A DNA stretch of 64,000 nt from Nemertoderma westbladi. Its lineage: Eukaryota > Xenacoelomorpha > Nemertodermatida > Nemertodermatidae. A program made the position numbers and the translations under genes. Where the stretch lies: the NCBI GenBank assembly GCA_032718475.1, contig JAUCBJ010008670.1, positions 27,923 through 91,922 on the forward strand, read 5' to 3'. A model generated the notes under the pieces. That model searched no databases. It was not told the origin of the DNA and saw only the letters and a list, made by a program, of their open reading frames with translations. Below are positions 39,003 through 51,514 of this stretch, piece by piece; within the stretch, counting starts at the first letter, position 1; every line of letters begins with the position of its first letter.

Positions 39003-39362
39003 GTAGCAAAGCAAGCAAGCAAACAGTTGGCTGAGGCCGGAGGCGACCCGAAGGCTCCTCTTTCGATAGCTGCTTCCCAAAGGTAGGGGTGGGCGCTACT
39101 CCTATCTGCTACCCGAAGGTAGGGGTGGGCGCTACTCCTATCTGCTACTCGAAGGTAGGGGTGGGCGCTACTCCTATCTGCTACCCGAAGGTAGGGGTGG
39201 GCGCTACTCCTATCCCTTGTTTTTCTCCCAGTAAGTTGGTACTTTAACTGGTAACTCATTTTATAGACCCCAGTGGATGAAAGGCTGGCTAAGTGGACCC
39301 TGGAGGGGCTGAACCTACAACCAATAGATTGCAGGCCCGGCGCTCAAACAACTGAGCTACAT
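39003..39362 (-). mobile_element. SINE family V, copy with four internal 36-bp repeats
   Basis: On the - strand: head GTAGCTCAGTTGTTTGAGCG, then four 36-bp units (complement AAGGTAGGGGTGGGCGCTAC then TCCTATCTGCTACCCG) at ~39075-39218, then GAAAGAGGAGCCTTCGGGTC and CAACTGTTTGCTTGCTTGCT. It shows that unit number varies between copies (0, 2, 4). Confidence 0.88.
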
Positions 39363-39404
39363 TATTTAATTTTGAAGTAGAAGCTTGAGTAACCAATAAT
39401 TACG

Positions 39405-39707
39405 AATTATATTTATTTATTTATCAAGCACGTTAAGTAAAAAACCTTACCGGTAGGTGTGTTAGTACCAAAGTATGTAAAAACCAAAAAGCAACAAGAC
39501 CTAGACGTTGGTGCCTGGATTGGAATCCTGAGAATGCCTTCAGCTGCGGGGCGAAACCTACCGATCAGATTGCTTCTGTCAGCTGATCACTGATTGCATG
39601 CAACGTCTAGGTCTTGTTGCTTTTTAGTTTTTGACATACTTTGGTACTAACACACCTACCGGTAAGGTTTTTTACTTAATATGCTTGATAAATACATAAA
39701 TATAATT
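39405..39707. mobile_element. MITE with ~106-bp inverted arms
   Basis: 39405-39510 and 39601-39707 are ~95% inverted copies (CCTTACCGGTAGGTGTGTTA, AAGCAACAAGACCTAGACGT). The 90-bp loop has no ORF. It can fold into one long hairpin. Confidence 0.85.
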
Positions 39708-41316
39708 ATTAATTATTTAATTTATCATAATTCATTGTTTGAATTATCCAATTTCATGACCTCTAAACAATACTGACGACACTCACACACAGAGGAAGTG
39801 TGGACCACGCAAAACCAACGTGGCTTAAGCCCGAAGGGTTCCACCACGGACTACACAGTTGCTTTACTCATTGCTACCTAAGTCAACCAGAACACAGTTC
39901 AAGTCCGTGTGAAAGCACTATTATACAACCAAACTCTGCAGCTGTAGCTTTTCAGAAGTCTCGCGATATTGATACTTGATATTTACTTGATATTTATTTC
40001 TTTATGCTGGTTACATATACAAATTTTAACAAATACATATTAACAACATTAACCAATAAAATTTAACCAATATTTAAAAAAAAGAAAAAAATTTATAGTG
40101 TGAGACGACCACCACAGAAGACTAATAGCCAGGGCTAGTGCTGTCTTCCTGTGGTGGCCAGAACCAACAGGGGGGGGGGGGGGGGGGGGGGGGGGTGCCT
40201 GGTCCTTTTGAAATTTCGAATGTAGGCCTATATTACCGAACACATACACGTATGTATTGTGTAACGTAAATCAAACAGTTTAACTACATTGTGGTTCGCA
40301 TATATTTTAATTCTGTTTCAATTTTTATTGGGATTATTACCTTTATTTTTGTATGATTGAATATTAAAATTAAAATTAACGGTAAATGTTATAGCTCTGA
40401 AAATAAGTGGCTTTTTAAGTTTGACGTAAAAGACGATTTTGATATTTTATTGCGTATCTCTAGTGGCACAGAATTCCAGATCGAGGGTCCTCGAAACCTC
40501 ACTGATCTCTGTGAGAAGAAAGAAAGAAAGGGAAGATCTTTCTTTTCAAGAAAGGGATAATTAATTAATAAGTTAATTGACGATACAAATTCTCAGTAAA
40601 TAGCCAAAAGCAACTTAAAAGAATATACGTAACAACAGGAAACAATGGAACAAAATATAGAGAAGACACAAAGAAGATTTCAAATTTCATGACAGTAACA
40701 AATCAGGAAGTTACCTTCAATGATTTATTTAACTATATAACCAACCTGGTAGAGGGGGGAATTCTGCACCAAGATCTGGAATGAATAACTGTAATTACTG
40801 TATACCAGTAACGAAAAACTATAAACTGAAATGATAGTACCAAAGTTATTCATATATTTCGCAATATTGTTCCTTATTACTAAAAAAATTAACAGAATTA
40901 GTAAATGGTAGTAATTAGTAAAATATACTATTATTTTCATTATAATTTTTAAAAATTTACAATGAAAAGGCGCTCTTCAAATCATTACTTCGAAGTATTG
41001 ACATGGTTTTTCGAAGTGTTGACCATATAAACTGTTCAAGTATAATCCAGTTCACTTCCTGCATATATATATTGCAAATGAAAAAATGTTACTAAATGTT
41101 TCCCATTCTCAAATTTAATTCCATCGATAACTTATGAAAGTACCATGTTTAGTTCACTTTTTAATCTAGGAAACTGTGATGAATTTCTTCGCGCCGACTA
41201 AACTGTAGATTTGACTTTGACATATTTTTATATATTATTTAAACTGTAATTGATTCATTCATGGTCCAATTGAAGATGGTCTAATTAATCTGTAATCTAT
41301 CTATGCTAAAATTACG
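39708..41316. other. No gene; 26-bp poly(G)
   Basis: Intergenic AT-rich DNA with poly(G) at 40170-40195. An open frame at 40357-40560 has no known features. Confidence 0.5.
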
Positions 41317-41620
41317 TTAACATGCCGGGGTGTTAGTTTCCCTTAATTTATAGTTGAGATTGTTAATTCTCCGAGATGTAATACGTATAAATGATGAAGA
41401 TGATCGTCTTGCATTAATGTGCAGCTGAACCAGCAACTTCCCGCCCCCAGATCTCACTGTCAACCTCAACCATGCACTTTCATGGTTCATCCCTGATCTC
41501 AAGTCCAGTGTCCTTGAGAAGGCTTTGATGAAAGTCATTGGTTGACCACCATGTCTGGTGATGTGCATCAATAGTCGCCCCACAGTCTTTTATAATTCTA
41601 ATATGACTAGGTCGAGCGAG
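41317..41620 (-). pseudogene. RTE LINE C-terminal fragment
   Basis: - strand frame with TRHGGQPMTFIKAFSRTLDL, the same H-G-x-x-P-x-x-[FY] block as the RTE copies at 28.2 and 59.8 kb. A short fragment only. Confidence 0.6.
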
Positions 41621-42099
41621 ATCAAAATTTGGTCCTTCCAGACGTAATCGACTCTAATTGTCCCAAGTTCGTTGCTCCCAAGTCTAATATCCCTTTTTCA
41701 AGTTGGTCTATAATATATGTCATGATCATTGTGTTGGTTACCAGAAAAGTAAATCTGACAATCCAGCAGTACCCACTTAATTCTCAATCTGTATTCACAA
41801 AGAGTGGTTGATACCACGACCACCTGTCTTATTGTACCATAAAGTTATCATTCGTCTTGTCTAACAACCATCAATTCGTTGTTCAATTGATCGTCAGTAT
41901 TCATATTCGTCTACTATAATTATAGGTAACATCTAAGTTTTAACTCCTGTTTAGTTAACGTTGTCGAGAGATTCCATCATCCAACCTTATACAGCGGAAA
42001 TATGATGAGCTGTTTTGAAAGTTATCGTTCTGAAATGAAGACAATCATCATTCAATTAAAATGGTTTTAGTTGAATTACAAATTTCACGCGGCGCATGG

Positions 42100-42560
42100 C
42101 ACACAAGTGGATAATCAATAGCCTAACGACTTGGGCTAATGCAAATCTCTGGGATAACCGTGTCGACGGGATTTCTCGTAAAACATTCTGGCTCGGAGAG
42201 CCAAATAGGGGGGGCCACTCGATGACCCTTGGAGCGTAAAGAACGGGATGGGCGGAGTATCTTAACTAACTACCCAAGCGAAACCAACCCGGGCCATTAA
42301 TCGACTTAACTTATATATATATACCAACGCCGTTAGGCCACGCCCCAACTACCATCCAGAGCGACCCGTTAATTTGGCCGGCCTTATACAAGATCACAAT
42401 ATGGCATTGGTTGGTTAGCTATAACACTCACAATTAACCAGGAAGAGTATCGTTGTTGGTACCCTGCTCGGCCATGTGTGTAGAGCAAAACATCACTTGA
42501 GCGTGTCATGATTGACAGCCAAGACAATGGGGTAACCTCAGTTCAACGTAGGGGTTGGAC
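42100..42560. promoter_or_regulatory. Candidate cis-regulatory block, GC-richer, PBX-MEIS and octamer words
   Basis: Unique and GC-richer than its surroundings. ATGCAAAT (octamer) near 42131, the inverted repeat TGGCTCGGAGAGCCA near 42190, and TGATTGACAG at 42509-42518. No ORF explains the composition. Confidence 0.35.
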
Positions 42561-43194
42561 CTGGGTTCAGAACACAACAGGGGCATATTAATCTCAGTGC
42601 AATCCAAATCGGCCCATAATATATCGTTTGTTAGACGACTGGTGATCCTTTCGTATTCCTTCCTACTGTACTTGTACATACCTGTTTTACCCAACAACTC
42701 ACCACCCTATGGAGGCCACCCTGATAAATTATCGGCCATATTGATTGTATGGTTGGAAAAATATGTCATTTTTCTTTTGTGCCCATTGTCCCGCTTTATC
42801 AATGGCAGTGTAAGTCATTACGTGTAACACACCTTCGGGGCCTGTCAATAAAGCCGGGTAATGTAGAATTAATTCCCTCGTAACCTAAATCCATAATCGC
42901 GATGATTACAACTTCATCAGGGGATGATAACCAGGACTGATGTGACAGCAGGGCGGTTATATAGATTTAGAGAACTGTTACAAATACCGCATGATGTCAT
43001 TGTAATAGCTGGTAATGCCCACTAAAAAGATGTTAAAAACTAAAAATATAAAAACTATTAAAAATATAAATTACTTTATATTCTGAATTTGTTACATTTT
43101 AATATGGGTTGCTTGGGTGTGTGATATAAATGAAATAGATATTCATTTCTCCTCATTTATGAATTGGCTTTATAACAATTTAACGAAAACTAGG

Positions 43195-43905
43195 CCATAA
43201 TGCATAACAGCCATAATGCAGCTCATAGACAGATCTACTGCAGCATATACATAGCTCTAATGCATCTCATACACTTATCAAAGCAGCTCATACAGAGTTC
43301 CAATGCAGCTCATACACATATCAAAGCAGCTCATACAGAGTTCCAATGCAGCTCATACACATATCAAAGCAGCTCATACAGAGTTCCAATGCAGCTCATA
43401 CACATATCAAAGCAGCTCATACAGAGTTCCAATGCAGCTCATACACATATCAAAGCAGCTCATACAGAGTTCCAATGCAGCTCATACACTTCTCTATACA
43501 GCTCATACACAGCTCTAATGCACCTCATACACAGCTCAATTCAGCTAATACACAGCTCAATGCAGCTCATACACAACTCTAAGGCAGCGTATACATAGCT
43601 CTAATACAGCTCATAGCAGCTCATACACCGATCAATGCAGCACAAACACAGTTCTAATGCAGATCATACACAGCTCCAATGCCTCTCTAATTCAGCTCAT
43701 ATACAGCTCAATGCAGCTCATACACAGCTATAATGCAACCCATACAGAGCTCTATTGCAGCTCATACACAGCTCAATGCAGCTCATACACAGCTATAATG
43801 CAACCCATACAGAGCTCTATTGCAGCTCATACACAGCTCAATGCAGCTCATACACAGCTATAATGCAACCCATACACAGCTCTATTGCAGCTCATACACA
43901 TAGTG
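43195..43905 (+). repeat. ~21.5-bp minisatellite with 43- and 65-bp higher-order units
   Basis: Basic unit GCAGCTCATACACAGCTCAA. The left half repeats as 43-bp dimers (GAGTTCCAATG at 43295, 43338 and on); the right half as 65-bp trimers (CACAGCTATAATGCAACC at 43723, 43788, 43853). Open frames in several phases are a by-product of the repeat. Confidence 0.92.
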
Positions 43906-45049
43906 CCGAAAATTTGAAATTCAGCTGTCGACAGCAACAACGTGAACTCAAAGCGAATGCATGCTCGAACTTCTTCTCACCCATTTTTAATCCCAGGCCG
44001 TTGCTGTTTGTTTGACTTTTTATCAATGCTTACTTTTTGACGCAATGGGGGAAAGTATTTTTTTTATTTCCATTGCAGAGAGTATTGAGTTTTTTTTTAT
44101 GACATTCCCTCGATCGTTCATGCTTTTTATTGCCAATCATGTATTAAGTTTTAGACACTAAACTGTGTTGAATAAAACCAGTTCACACTCACACATCGTT
44201 AAAGCTAACGTTCTTGGTGTTCCTGTAAAGTTATCTTGTACATACCTTTGATTGATAAATGGATTTAATATAATTTGAACACTTATTCCACACATTGTAA
44301 TTATTATTGACGGATAATTGTCATCTGCCAAGGACAGGAGGGAATCGCCCGACATTTTATATGGTAGATCACGGATGGCGGATATATTACTCTTTATGAG
44401 GGTACCTTTATGACTAATTAAATTTTGCATGAATTCTATTTTGGGGCTCAATATACTGTAAGAATATATGAAGGTATCTAGGCAACCTCCCTTTTATAGT
44501 TCTAGGGTTGGAGCTAATCCCTTCAGACAGTGTAATAAAATATTAATTATGTGGCTTATTAATGTAGAAAATTGACAGGTATGTGTCATGTGTATCAACT
44601 GCTTCTATCATCTTTATTCCACATTCACATTAAATTAACTGACCCAGACTGTAGGTTATCAGTGATCAGATGATAAAATAAATTGAGAGCCATGACTCGC
44701 CCCGAAAATTAGCTTTCTCAATAGACCGGGCTGAAAAATTACAATGGCCATAGTTTGAACACGAGAGAGAGAACGGCAACTGGGCAGCAGCACCTAAAAC
44801 ATGGGCTCATCGATTTTCTGGTTTTAATTAGTATATGTGATACTTTAGCAACAGCGGAAGCTTGGAATTTTTTTCTTTTCTCTTGATATAACCAAAACAA
44901 AATATGTTAGAGTATGTTTAAATGTTTTTTGTTCGAAGTTATAATAATTGTTAGAGATGGAAACGTGAGATTCCAAAGTAAATGTTTAAGGAGCTATGCT
45001 CTAAACAATATATACAGTATTTCTATCAAATGCAGTTGCTTGGTAGGTA
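43906..45049. other. No gene seen
   Basis: AT-rich. A 97-codon - strand frame at 44158-44451 has no recognisable domain. Confidence 0.45.
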
Positions 45050-45412
45050 ACAAATTAATTAATAAATACACCATATTAATTCCTGATCATTTTTTTAATT
45101 ATGTATGAACACGAACAGCTACGTAATAGTATGATTAAAGAGGTATTGCTTTGTTGCCCAGCTACATAATATAATACTATCATAATATAATGGATTTATT
45201 AAATAGAATAAAATTGCCTCGATTAGGTTCATAACCATGCAACTTTCGAACGCCAATATCTCAGCTATTTTACGACGAAATTTAAATTGTGTTACATATT
45301 TGGAATCCTTGTATTGTCAGCTTTCAATCGCTTCCAACAAACAAAAGAATAACTGCAGAGGGACTGGTGCTATGTCGACGGAGACACTTTTTCCAATTAT
45401 ATAGACTTACCT
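45050..45412 (+). mobile_element. MITE family A, copy iv (3'-truncated)
   Basis: AATACACCATATTAATTCCT, then GGATTTATTAAATAGAATAA, GAACGCCAATATCTCAGCTA and GTTACATATTTGGAATCCTT, in the same order as in other copies. The poly(G) and terminal part are missing. Confidence 0.8.
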
Positions 45413-45659
45413 ATTTTATGTAACTTATAGAAAAGATACAATGATCACTCCTGTTTTAACCACAACATAATTCGCATCAAAAATAAGTTAAAGTAAAGTA
45501 TTAAGAAGTACCAGTACGAGTACAGTAGAGGAATTATTAACAGTAAAATATTTTCTTAGTTACCCGTATATGACAGGCATTCCAAAAATGTACTTCTATG
45601 CATAACAGTTCAAGTTAGATGATGTCGTAATAGTGAATATGCCTAGAAGACTTAGCTAA

Positions 45660-46030
45660 TTTGATTCACCATGGTTTGATGGAAGGAAACAAGGCAATTA
45701 AGCCCACCTCATATGGCCTTGTATCAGTCCTCTCTTCAACAACAAAGATGCCCTTACAACTCAATCCCCTGCGGCCGCATCCACCAGACACTTGTATTGT
45801 CTCCCCTTTTCGGACACAAGATGCCTTGTTGGCTTGCCAACTTCTTTTTGACAGGGCGGGGCAATTTACCTGTGAGTGACAGGCTATTACGGGCAGATCA
45901 ATTTGCACAGGTATTGTTCGGCAGTCAGATAAGTGGCTTTGGGTTCCGGAAAGTCCCATTAACCACACATTGTATTTATTTGGCGGGGCGGCCCGAAGGG
46001 TGGTGATCCCGGACTGGTTCGCTAAGTTCA
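45660..46030. other. GC-rich unique segment, open on both strands, unrecognised
   Basis: Clearly GC-richer than the flanks, with a 142-codon - strand frame (45666-46094) and a 97-codon + strand frame. I recognise no domain in either. TGACAG words occur twice (45848-45853, 45875-45885 region). It could be a conserved non-coding block or a decayed exon. Confidence 0.35.
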
Positions 46031-46389
46031 CTAGAGGCCTTTCGTAGAGAACCTTTGTTGAGAGAGAGAGAAGATGGCTTTCAGTGCAAAGCATCTATAC
46101 TGCGGCTGGGGACGCCGTTTACCAACCAATGGATTACAATAGGCACTTGGAACAAAACAATTCCCGACAAAGTATACAGCGTATAATAGAACTAAATACT
46201 GAATGTGGACGACCTTTGCATAATGGTGGCCGGCTAGAGCATATTCTGGGTGGTCGTTTTCTTTAATTAGGTCCATGGTGGTAGTCAAAGTTTGAAACCT
46301 CAAGTCCCAAAATTTTGATAAAAGACCCGACATCTTCGGAATTATGTGGTCCAGAATAATTCATAGTCTGCGTTCATAAAAAAATATAT

Positions 46390-46670
46390 TAGAATTAATA
46401 TAGTTTCAGTTTGAATTAAAAAAGTTTCAGTTTGAATTAAAAAAGTTTCAGTTTGAATGAAAAGTTTCAGTTTGAATTAAATACTATTTCAATTTGAATT
46501 AAAAACGTTTCAGTTATGAAAAGCTACTGTTTGAATGAAAACGGTTTTATTTTCAATGAAAAATGATTTCAGTTTGAAAGAAAAATTTTTTGTTTTGTTT
46601 CAGTTTGAATTAAAATAGTACTTTCAGTTTAAATAAAAGACATTTCAGTTTGAATTCAAAAATAGTTTAG
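46390..46670 (+). repeat. Degenerate ~20-bp tandem repeat
   Basis: Imperfect copies of GTTTCAGTTTGAATTAAAAA, about 12, becoming more divergent to the right. Confidence 0.85.
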
Positions 46671-46679
46671 CGTTTCTGA

Positions 46680-47357
46680 AGGTAAAAATTATCAGTTCGA
46701 CGGGAAAAATAGTTCGAAAGGAGAAACAAAAAAGTTAAGGTGGAATAATAAACTCTTCGCAAGAGAAACGAATCATCTATAAACTAGTGATCTTAAGAAT
46801 TCTAATAACGAATTTGACCCATCAGTTTGACCCATTGAACCCCATCAGTCAAATATTTTGTAATAATTATGAAGCGTTATATTCTTTGTGTTGCTGTATC
46901 AAAGGAATAATTCGTATCTAACTTTGTGTGTGGCAATGATAAAGGGGATTTAATGGAAAAAATATTTGCGTATATTTATTTTTAATGATCGAGAAATTGT
47001 TATATCTAATAACATATATAACTACAATAATATATTCAAAATCGTTGAAATAAATATGAAATAATAGCAGGTAGAATATATTATTATTAATTATATTATT
47101 TCTTTCGAATTTATATAAAAGTATAATTAACACAATATTGAAACTATATTAAAATCTAAGCTATCGGATATCTTAAATTATTATCAACTAAATGACTTGT
47201 TTGTCACATGATAAACTTTATATTATTATTCGATATATTACATATTACTATGTTTCAATTAAAATATATACTTAGTTTATTTATTATAATTAAAAATTTT
47301 AAATTATTAAACGAAGTTCTTCAGAACAAATGATAATATACCAGTCAAACACTGATT
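46680..47357. other. Very AT-rich spacer
   Basis: Mostly A and T with ATTATTA and TATAAT words. No gene. Confidence 0.5.
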
Positions 47358-47953
47358 CACCATGTCCTGGAATATAGTAGTGTCGTTATTCAGGCAGGCC
47401 ATTTATTCTTTTCAATAAATACACATACACAATGTTCTAGAAAATTTCGCTTATGTATGTACTACTGCTAGGAATATCCATATACTAGTATTATCATGTA
47501 GGCATTGCATTGTTGCCAAGCTACTTATGAGATAAACAAAATGTTCCAGAATGTTATGCATTTATTATATAGAATAAACGGCCCGCAGTGGAAGCAAATA
47601 CATGCACATGCGACTTTCGAATGCCCATATCTCTGCTATTTCCAAACCAAATTCAAATATTATATATTTGAAATCCTTGCATGGCCAGCTTTTCACTAGT
47701 ACCAACAAATCACTATAAGGTTGAAAATAACTGCGGTGTAACTTGTGCAATTTCGCCGGAGACACTTTTTTCAAACTGTAGCTTAAGAATAAATGCAAAA
47801 ATAAAAATACTGGCTCACCCAGCAAAGAGGAGGAAGGTGAAACTATTTCTGTTTCAAATTCCATGCAATCTCATGAAGATTTTGTAGAAAAACTTTGGGG
47901 GGGGGGGTGGTGGGCATGTAACAGAATAACGAAACTATATTCCAGGACGTGGT
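47358..47953 (+). mobile_element. MITE family A, copy v (both ends present)
   Basis: Left end CACCATGTCCTGGAATATAG, right end CTATATTCCAGGACGTGGT, so this ~596-bp copy defines the terminal inverted repeats. It has the subterminal stem AATGTTCTAGAAAATTTCG ... AACAAAATGTTCCAGAATGT, the core, and poly(G) at 47897-47907. Confidence 0.88.
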
Positions 47954-50166
47954 TTAAGTAGTGATCATCAGTATGAATAAAATCTAAACGCATACCCAAA
48001 ACATAATTTAATTTGATGTATCCCTGAAAACAAATTCTAATTATAATAGGTTATTTTCAATTTTCGCTTATTGTAATAAAAAATAATGCAATTTGCTAAT
48101 GGGTTCATGTAATAATATATTGATCGGTTCAACGATAATGTATGTGTTAGCAGACCTTTACCAAAATTATATTATAATTGTATAAAAACGACAGTGAATT
48201 GGATTTCGAAAACCAACAGACACTTATTCAGAGCATGCAACAAATAATTATTTATAATATGAAAAAGGTTCGAGAACAATTCAATAGCATAAAGGAAACT
48301 TATGTTCTAGAATTATTCTTCGAAGTATAGCATCTATGACAAAATATAGTAAACCAATAGTAACATGTAGTAATTTTAAATTTTTCGATTTGAGCACTCC
48401 CTGGAAGCGCTCCCTCACTAAACAAATAAAACATACTAAATTCGGATCTTTCTACATTAATTAATTGCGGATCTTTCCACGAAAGTAGAGTTAGTCATTC
48501 ATTCTGTATGATTATTATAAAAGCTCAATACTCTAAGTCTACTAGTGTAAGACTACTTATATAACTGCACATAACAAACAACATGATTCGGTTCCCAAAT
48601 AATCTTTGTATATCCATCAATTCACCTAGAACACGAGGGAGGGCACTGTAGTATTCCTCTAAAACAACAAGTAAGGCTTACTGTTGGGAAAATGTCGCGT
48701 TTTTTAATTGTTTGACGAGTGGTGAAAAATAAGTAAAGTATAGTTATCAGAACATATGAAATATAAAACACCTGAGGGAACCCACACTGTTGTATGTGAG
48801 GAAGTGGGTGCCACTCTCACTCCTATGGTTGGAGATATGATGGAAACTTGACGCAAATCTCAATACGGAAAAATTAATATTTCGACTCAATGTTAAATTA
48901 TTACTTTAGGGAAAGGAGCGGGTTACAGTTAGCACGTTATTCCAACCAAAACTATAAACTGGACTACCAACAATGCTCTAACATAATGCCTTGCGCTCTT
49001 AAAATTGTTTAGTAATAACAAATACCCCCAAAAAGCATTACGTATGATAAAAATAATAATATAATATAATTTTTATAATTATAAAAATCTAAAAATACTC
49101 ATATTTCAGATGGAGATTGTTAATGTTATAAATTATCTTAATATTCATTTACCGAAAATAAATATAGGGGTGAGTTTAATCTAGGAAATACCTATTTAAT
49201 ATCAATAAACAATTATTATTCGTTATGGAATGAATAAGTTGGAACCGTCGGTCGCGTACATTAAAACAAATATAATAACTCTAGTCAGCACAGACACTAT
49301 ACCAAATGTTCAAAATTCTAAAGCAAGGCAAGGCCAACAAAACTACTGCATCACAGTTATTGCCAGTTTTCTCAAAAACACATTATTATTAGAATGTCAT
49401 GGAAGTTGGTCTTGCGTACCAATACGCAGTGTATGAAACTAAACATTCTATCTGGCGGCATTACTTTGTGCTCAAAGCAAGTTATATTTTAATTCCCATT
49501 CTCCAGACCCGAACATATTTACATATACATTGTCTTTGTGTCGCTATTTCAGCATATCCTCATCAAAGTCATCGTCGTCATCAACCATTAGGAATGCTTT
49601 TCCGCTGACACTGAAATCAATGAAACAAAGTATGTTTAACGTCTACAGATATATCAACATTCTCAAAAGATGACGGCAGGGCCAATGATTTCATGAAAAA
49701 ATTCATGATTACTAATATTTTCAAAAATTAAGTTTGAACGATTGTATACTCGAAAAAAGCTTTACATGGTAATTTGATCGCAAGTGTAGAAAGTTAGTAT
49801 AATATTTTTCAAGTGTCAGTAATAGCAATGTAATTCAGGTAAAAGCAAAAGGGGGCGGGTGGTGGGCTCTGAAATCCAAGGAAAGAATCAGATTTCATTT
49901 GAAAGGGCTCTTTTACTCACTAATATTCTTAAAATTGAGTTAATTAATCAAATTTTTTTCACTAATTTCCAGAAAATTATAGTTTAAAAAAGTATTTTTT
50001 TTAACTAATTTTTTTGGAAAATTAGTTTAAAAAAGTATTTTTTTAACTAATATTGCGGAAAATTAGTTAATACAGTACAAGTCTCACACAATCTTCACTC
50101 TGAACAGTACCGATACCGGTACTTGTACAGTACACGGTAACACAGTAGGCCTAGTACTGTCTGACT
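47954..50166. other. Intergenic, no gene; small 48-bp tandem near 49950-50060
   Basis: AT-rich. Three imperfect copies containing AGTTTAAAAAAGTATTTTTT and AACTAAT lie around 49940-50060. Nothing else recognised. Confidence 0.5.
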
Positions 50167-50365
50167 TTACAGTACTATCTGAATACTGGAATTTCTGATA
50201 GTGGATAGACCTGTCTCATCCTCAGATCCTACAGAATGGCTGTTAGAGGTACCGGCCGGACCTGATGGTAGGCCTAAATATTGACGATCTGTACGTGTTT
50301 GAAAATTTGAATGTGCAAGATGACGCGATGTTTTCTGAGCTACAGCCTCAGAAATCTTAGGATAT
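50167..50365 (-). CDS. Candidate second (last) exon of the Six3/6 gene
   Basis: A - strand frame of 65 codons ending at TAA (50167). The acceptor TTTCAGATAG at 50366-50375 gives phase 2, exactly matching the donor of the homeobox exon (AACAG|GTTCGT), and the split codon restores Arg. The encoded tail is polar with SVGSEDETGLS. Six3/6 genes commonly have a short second exon coding a Ser/Asp-rich C-terminus after the homeodomain, and the total would be ~329 residues, near the usual length. The nearer AG (CAG) would give a stop, which weakens the call. Confidence 0.45.
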
Positions 50366-50869
50366 CTATCTGAAAGCGTGGGCAGCATTAATAGAGTATT
50401 ATATGCCGTAAACAATGATAACGCTGGTGATATTTTTTCAAATAAAACACTATATTCGATATAAAAACGTAACGGAAAACACTATTTTCCACTCATTTTC
50501 TTTAGCAAAATTTAGTTATTCTGCCCTCGTGTGCTGAGTTTTCCAGTCGTTGGCATTTTAACACTCGCATCGCTCGTGCTAAAAACCTGCCAACTCTAGT
50601 AAAACCCAACCACTCGGACAGAACGGTTGAATTTCGCTAAATTGAAAATGAGTAAAAAAAATGCGGTATTTTCCGCTTACTTTTTTTTTATCGAATAATA
50701 GTCCTTTATAATAAATGAATCATCGAATTACAAACGTGGTGTATACGATTGCTAACGCACACTCTTTACAACAATGTTTGATACTTCGTCGAGACTAAAC
50801 TAAATAATTGACAACAAAATGTTATTTTTATTCACGAAGTTGCAGTTACAATTAATATAGGGAGTCAAT

Positions 50870-51310
50870 GCGGCCGAACGTTGAAAAGGTGAGCTGTCGA
50901 ATATGCAAATACAGACATTTTAATATTCCGAGTTGGCGTTGGATTAAAAGATTTCGGGTTTGGTGGATCGTGAAACGCTCGTGATAGCCTGTATCATTAC
51001 TCTAATGGCGGGAGCTATTGATTGTCGTGTCCAACTGATCAAGCAGGACCTTGATCCGCCTGACAACAGCGGGCTGATCAATACTTTGTGGTTTTAATCC
51101 TCAGTTCGTGGACACGAAGCGTGTTGGAATGGGCGGGGCATTGTAAGCGGGGAGGCACGACGCCTCATAAATCTTAACAACTCCACCTGCGGCGACTAAG
51201 TTATTTGATTACAATTGCTTTTTTGGACTTAACTTCGTCGCGCACGCGCACTAGATTGAGTCCACACACACGGCGAAACGGGATCGTCGGGATGTCAAAC
51301 TGTAATTCCA
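50870..51310. promoter_or_regulatory. Candidate enhancer in the putative Six3/6 intron
   Basis: GC-richer unique block in AT-rich DNA. It contains ATGCAAAT (octamer), GGATTA (Otx/Pitx-type) near 50941 and its inverse TAATCC near 51095, CCACCTGC (E-box), and two GGGCGGGG/GCGGGG words. No ORF or repeat explains it. Function is inference. Confidence 0.35.
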
Positions 51311-51420
51311 AAGGGAAATTTGTAGCGCAGATTTAATGAAATGTTATTTAAAAATGATTTAAAGATTGTTGTTGCTATGCAGCATTAAAAATCTAATTGG
51401 CCCCTAATTTAGTCAAATTT

Positions 51421-51514
51421 AATCCGGTTAGAATACCGTACCGATAGGTTTTTTTTACTAAATAAATATCTCATTTCTAAACTGATGGCAATAATTAAAC
51501 AAATCATTTAACAC
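51421..51514 (+). repeat. ~90-bp direct repeat, copy 1
   Basis: Starts AATCCGGTTAGAATACCGTA and is nearly identical to 52133-52222. Differences are a few single bases and a 3-bp gap. Confidence 0.92.

Noticed and set aside
42189-42206. TGGCTCGGAGAGCCA as an NFI site
   Set aside because: The spacing between TGGC and GCCA is 7 rather than the 5 needed for NFI.
43200-43863. Several overlapping frames of 68-132 codons rich in Ala, His, Ser and Thr
   Set aside because: Products of the ~21.5-bp minisatellite read in different phases.
44158-44451. 97-codon - strand frame
   Set aside because: No recognisable motif, no repeat relation and no splice context.
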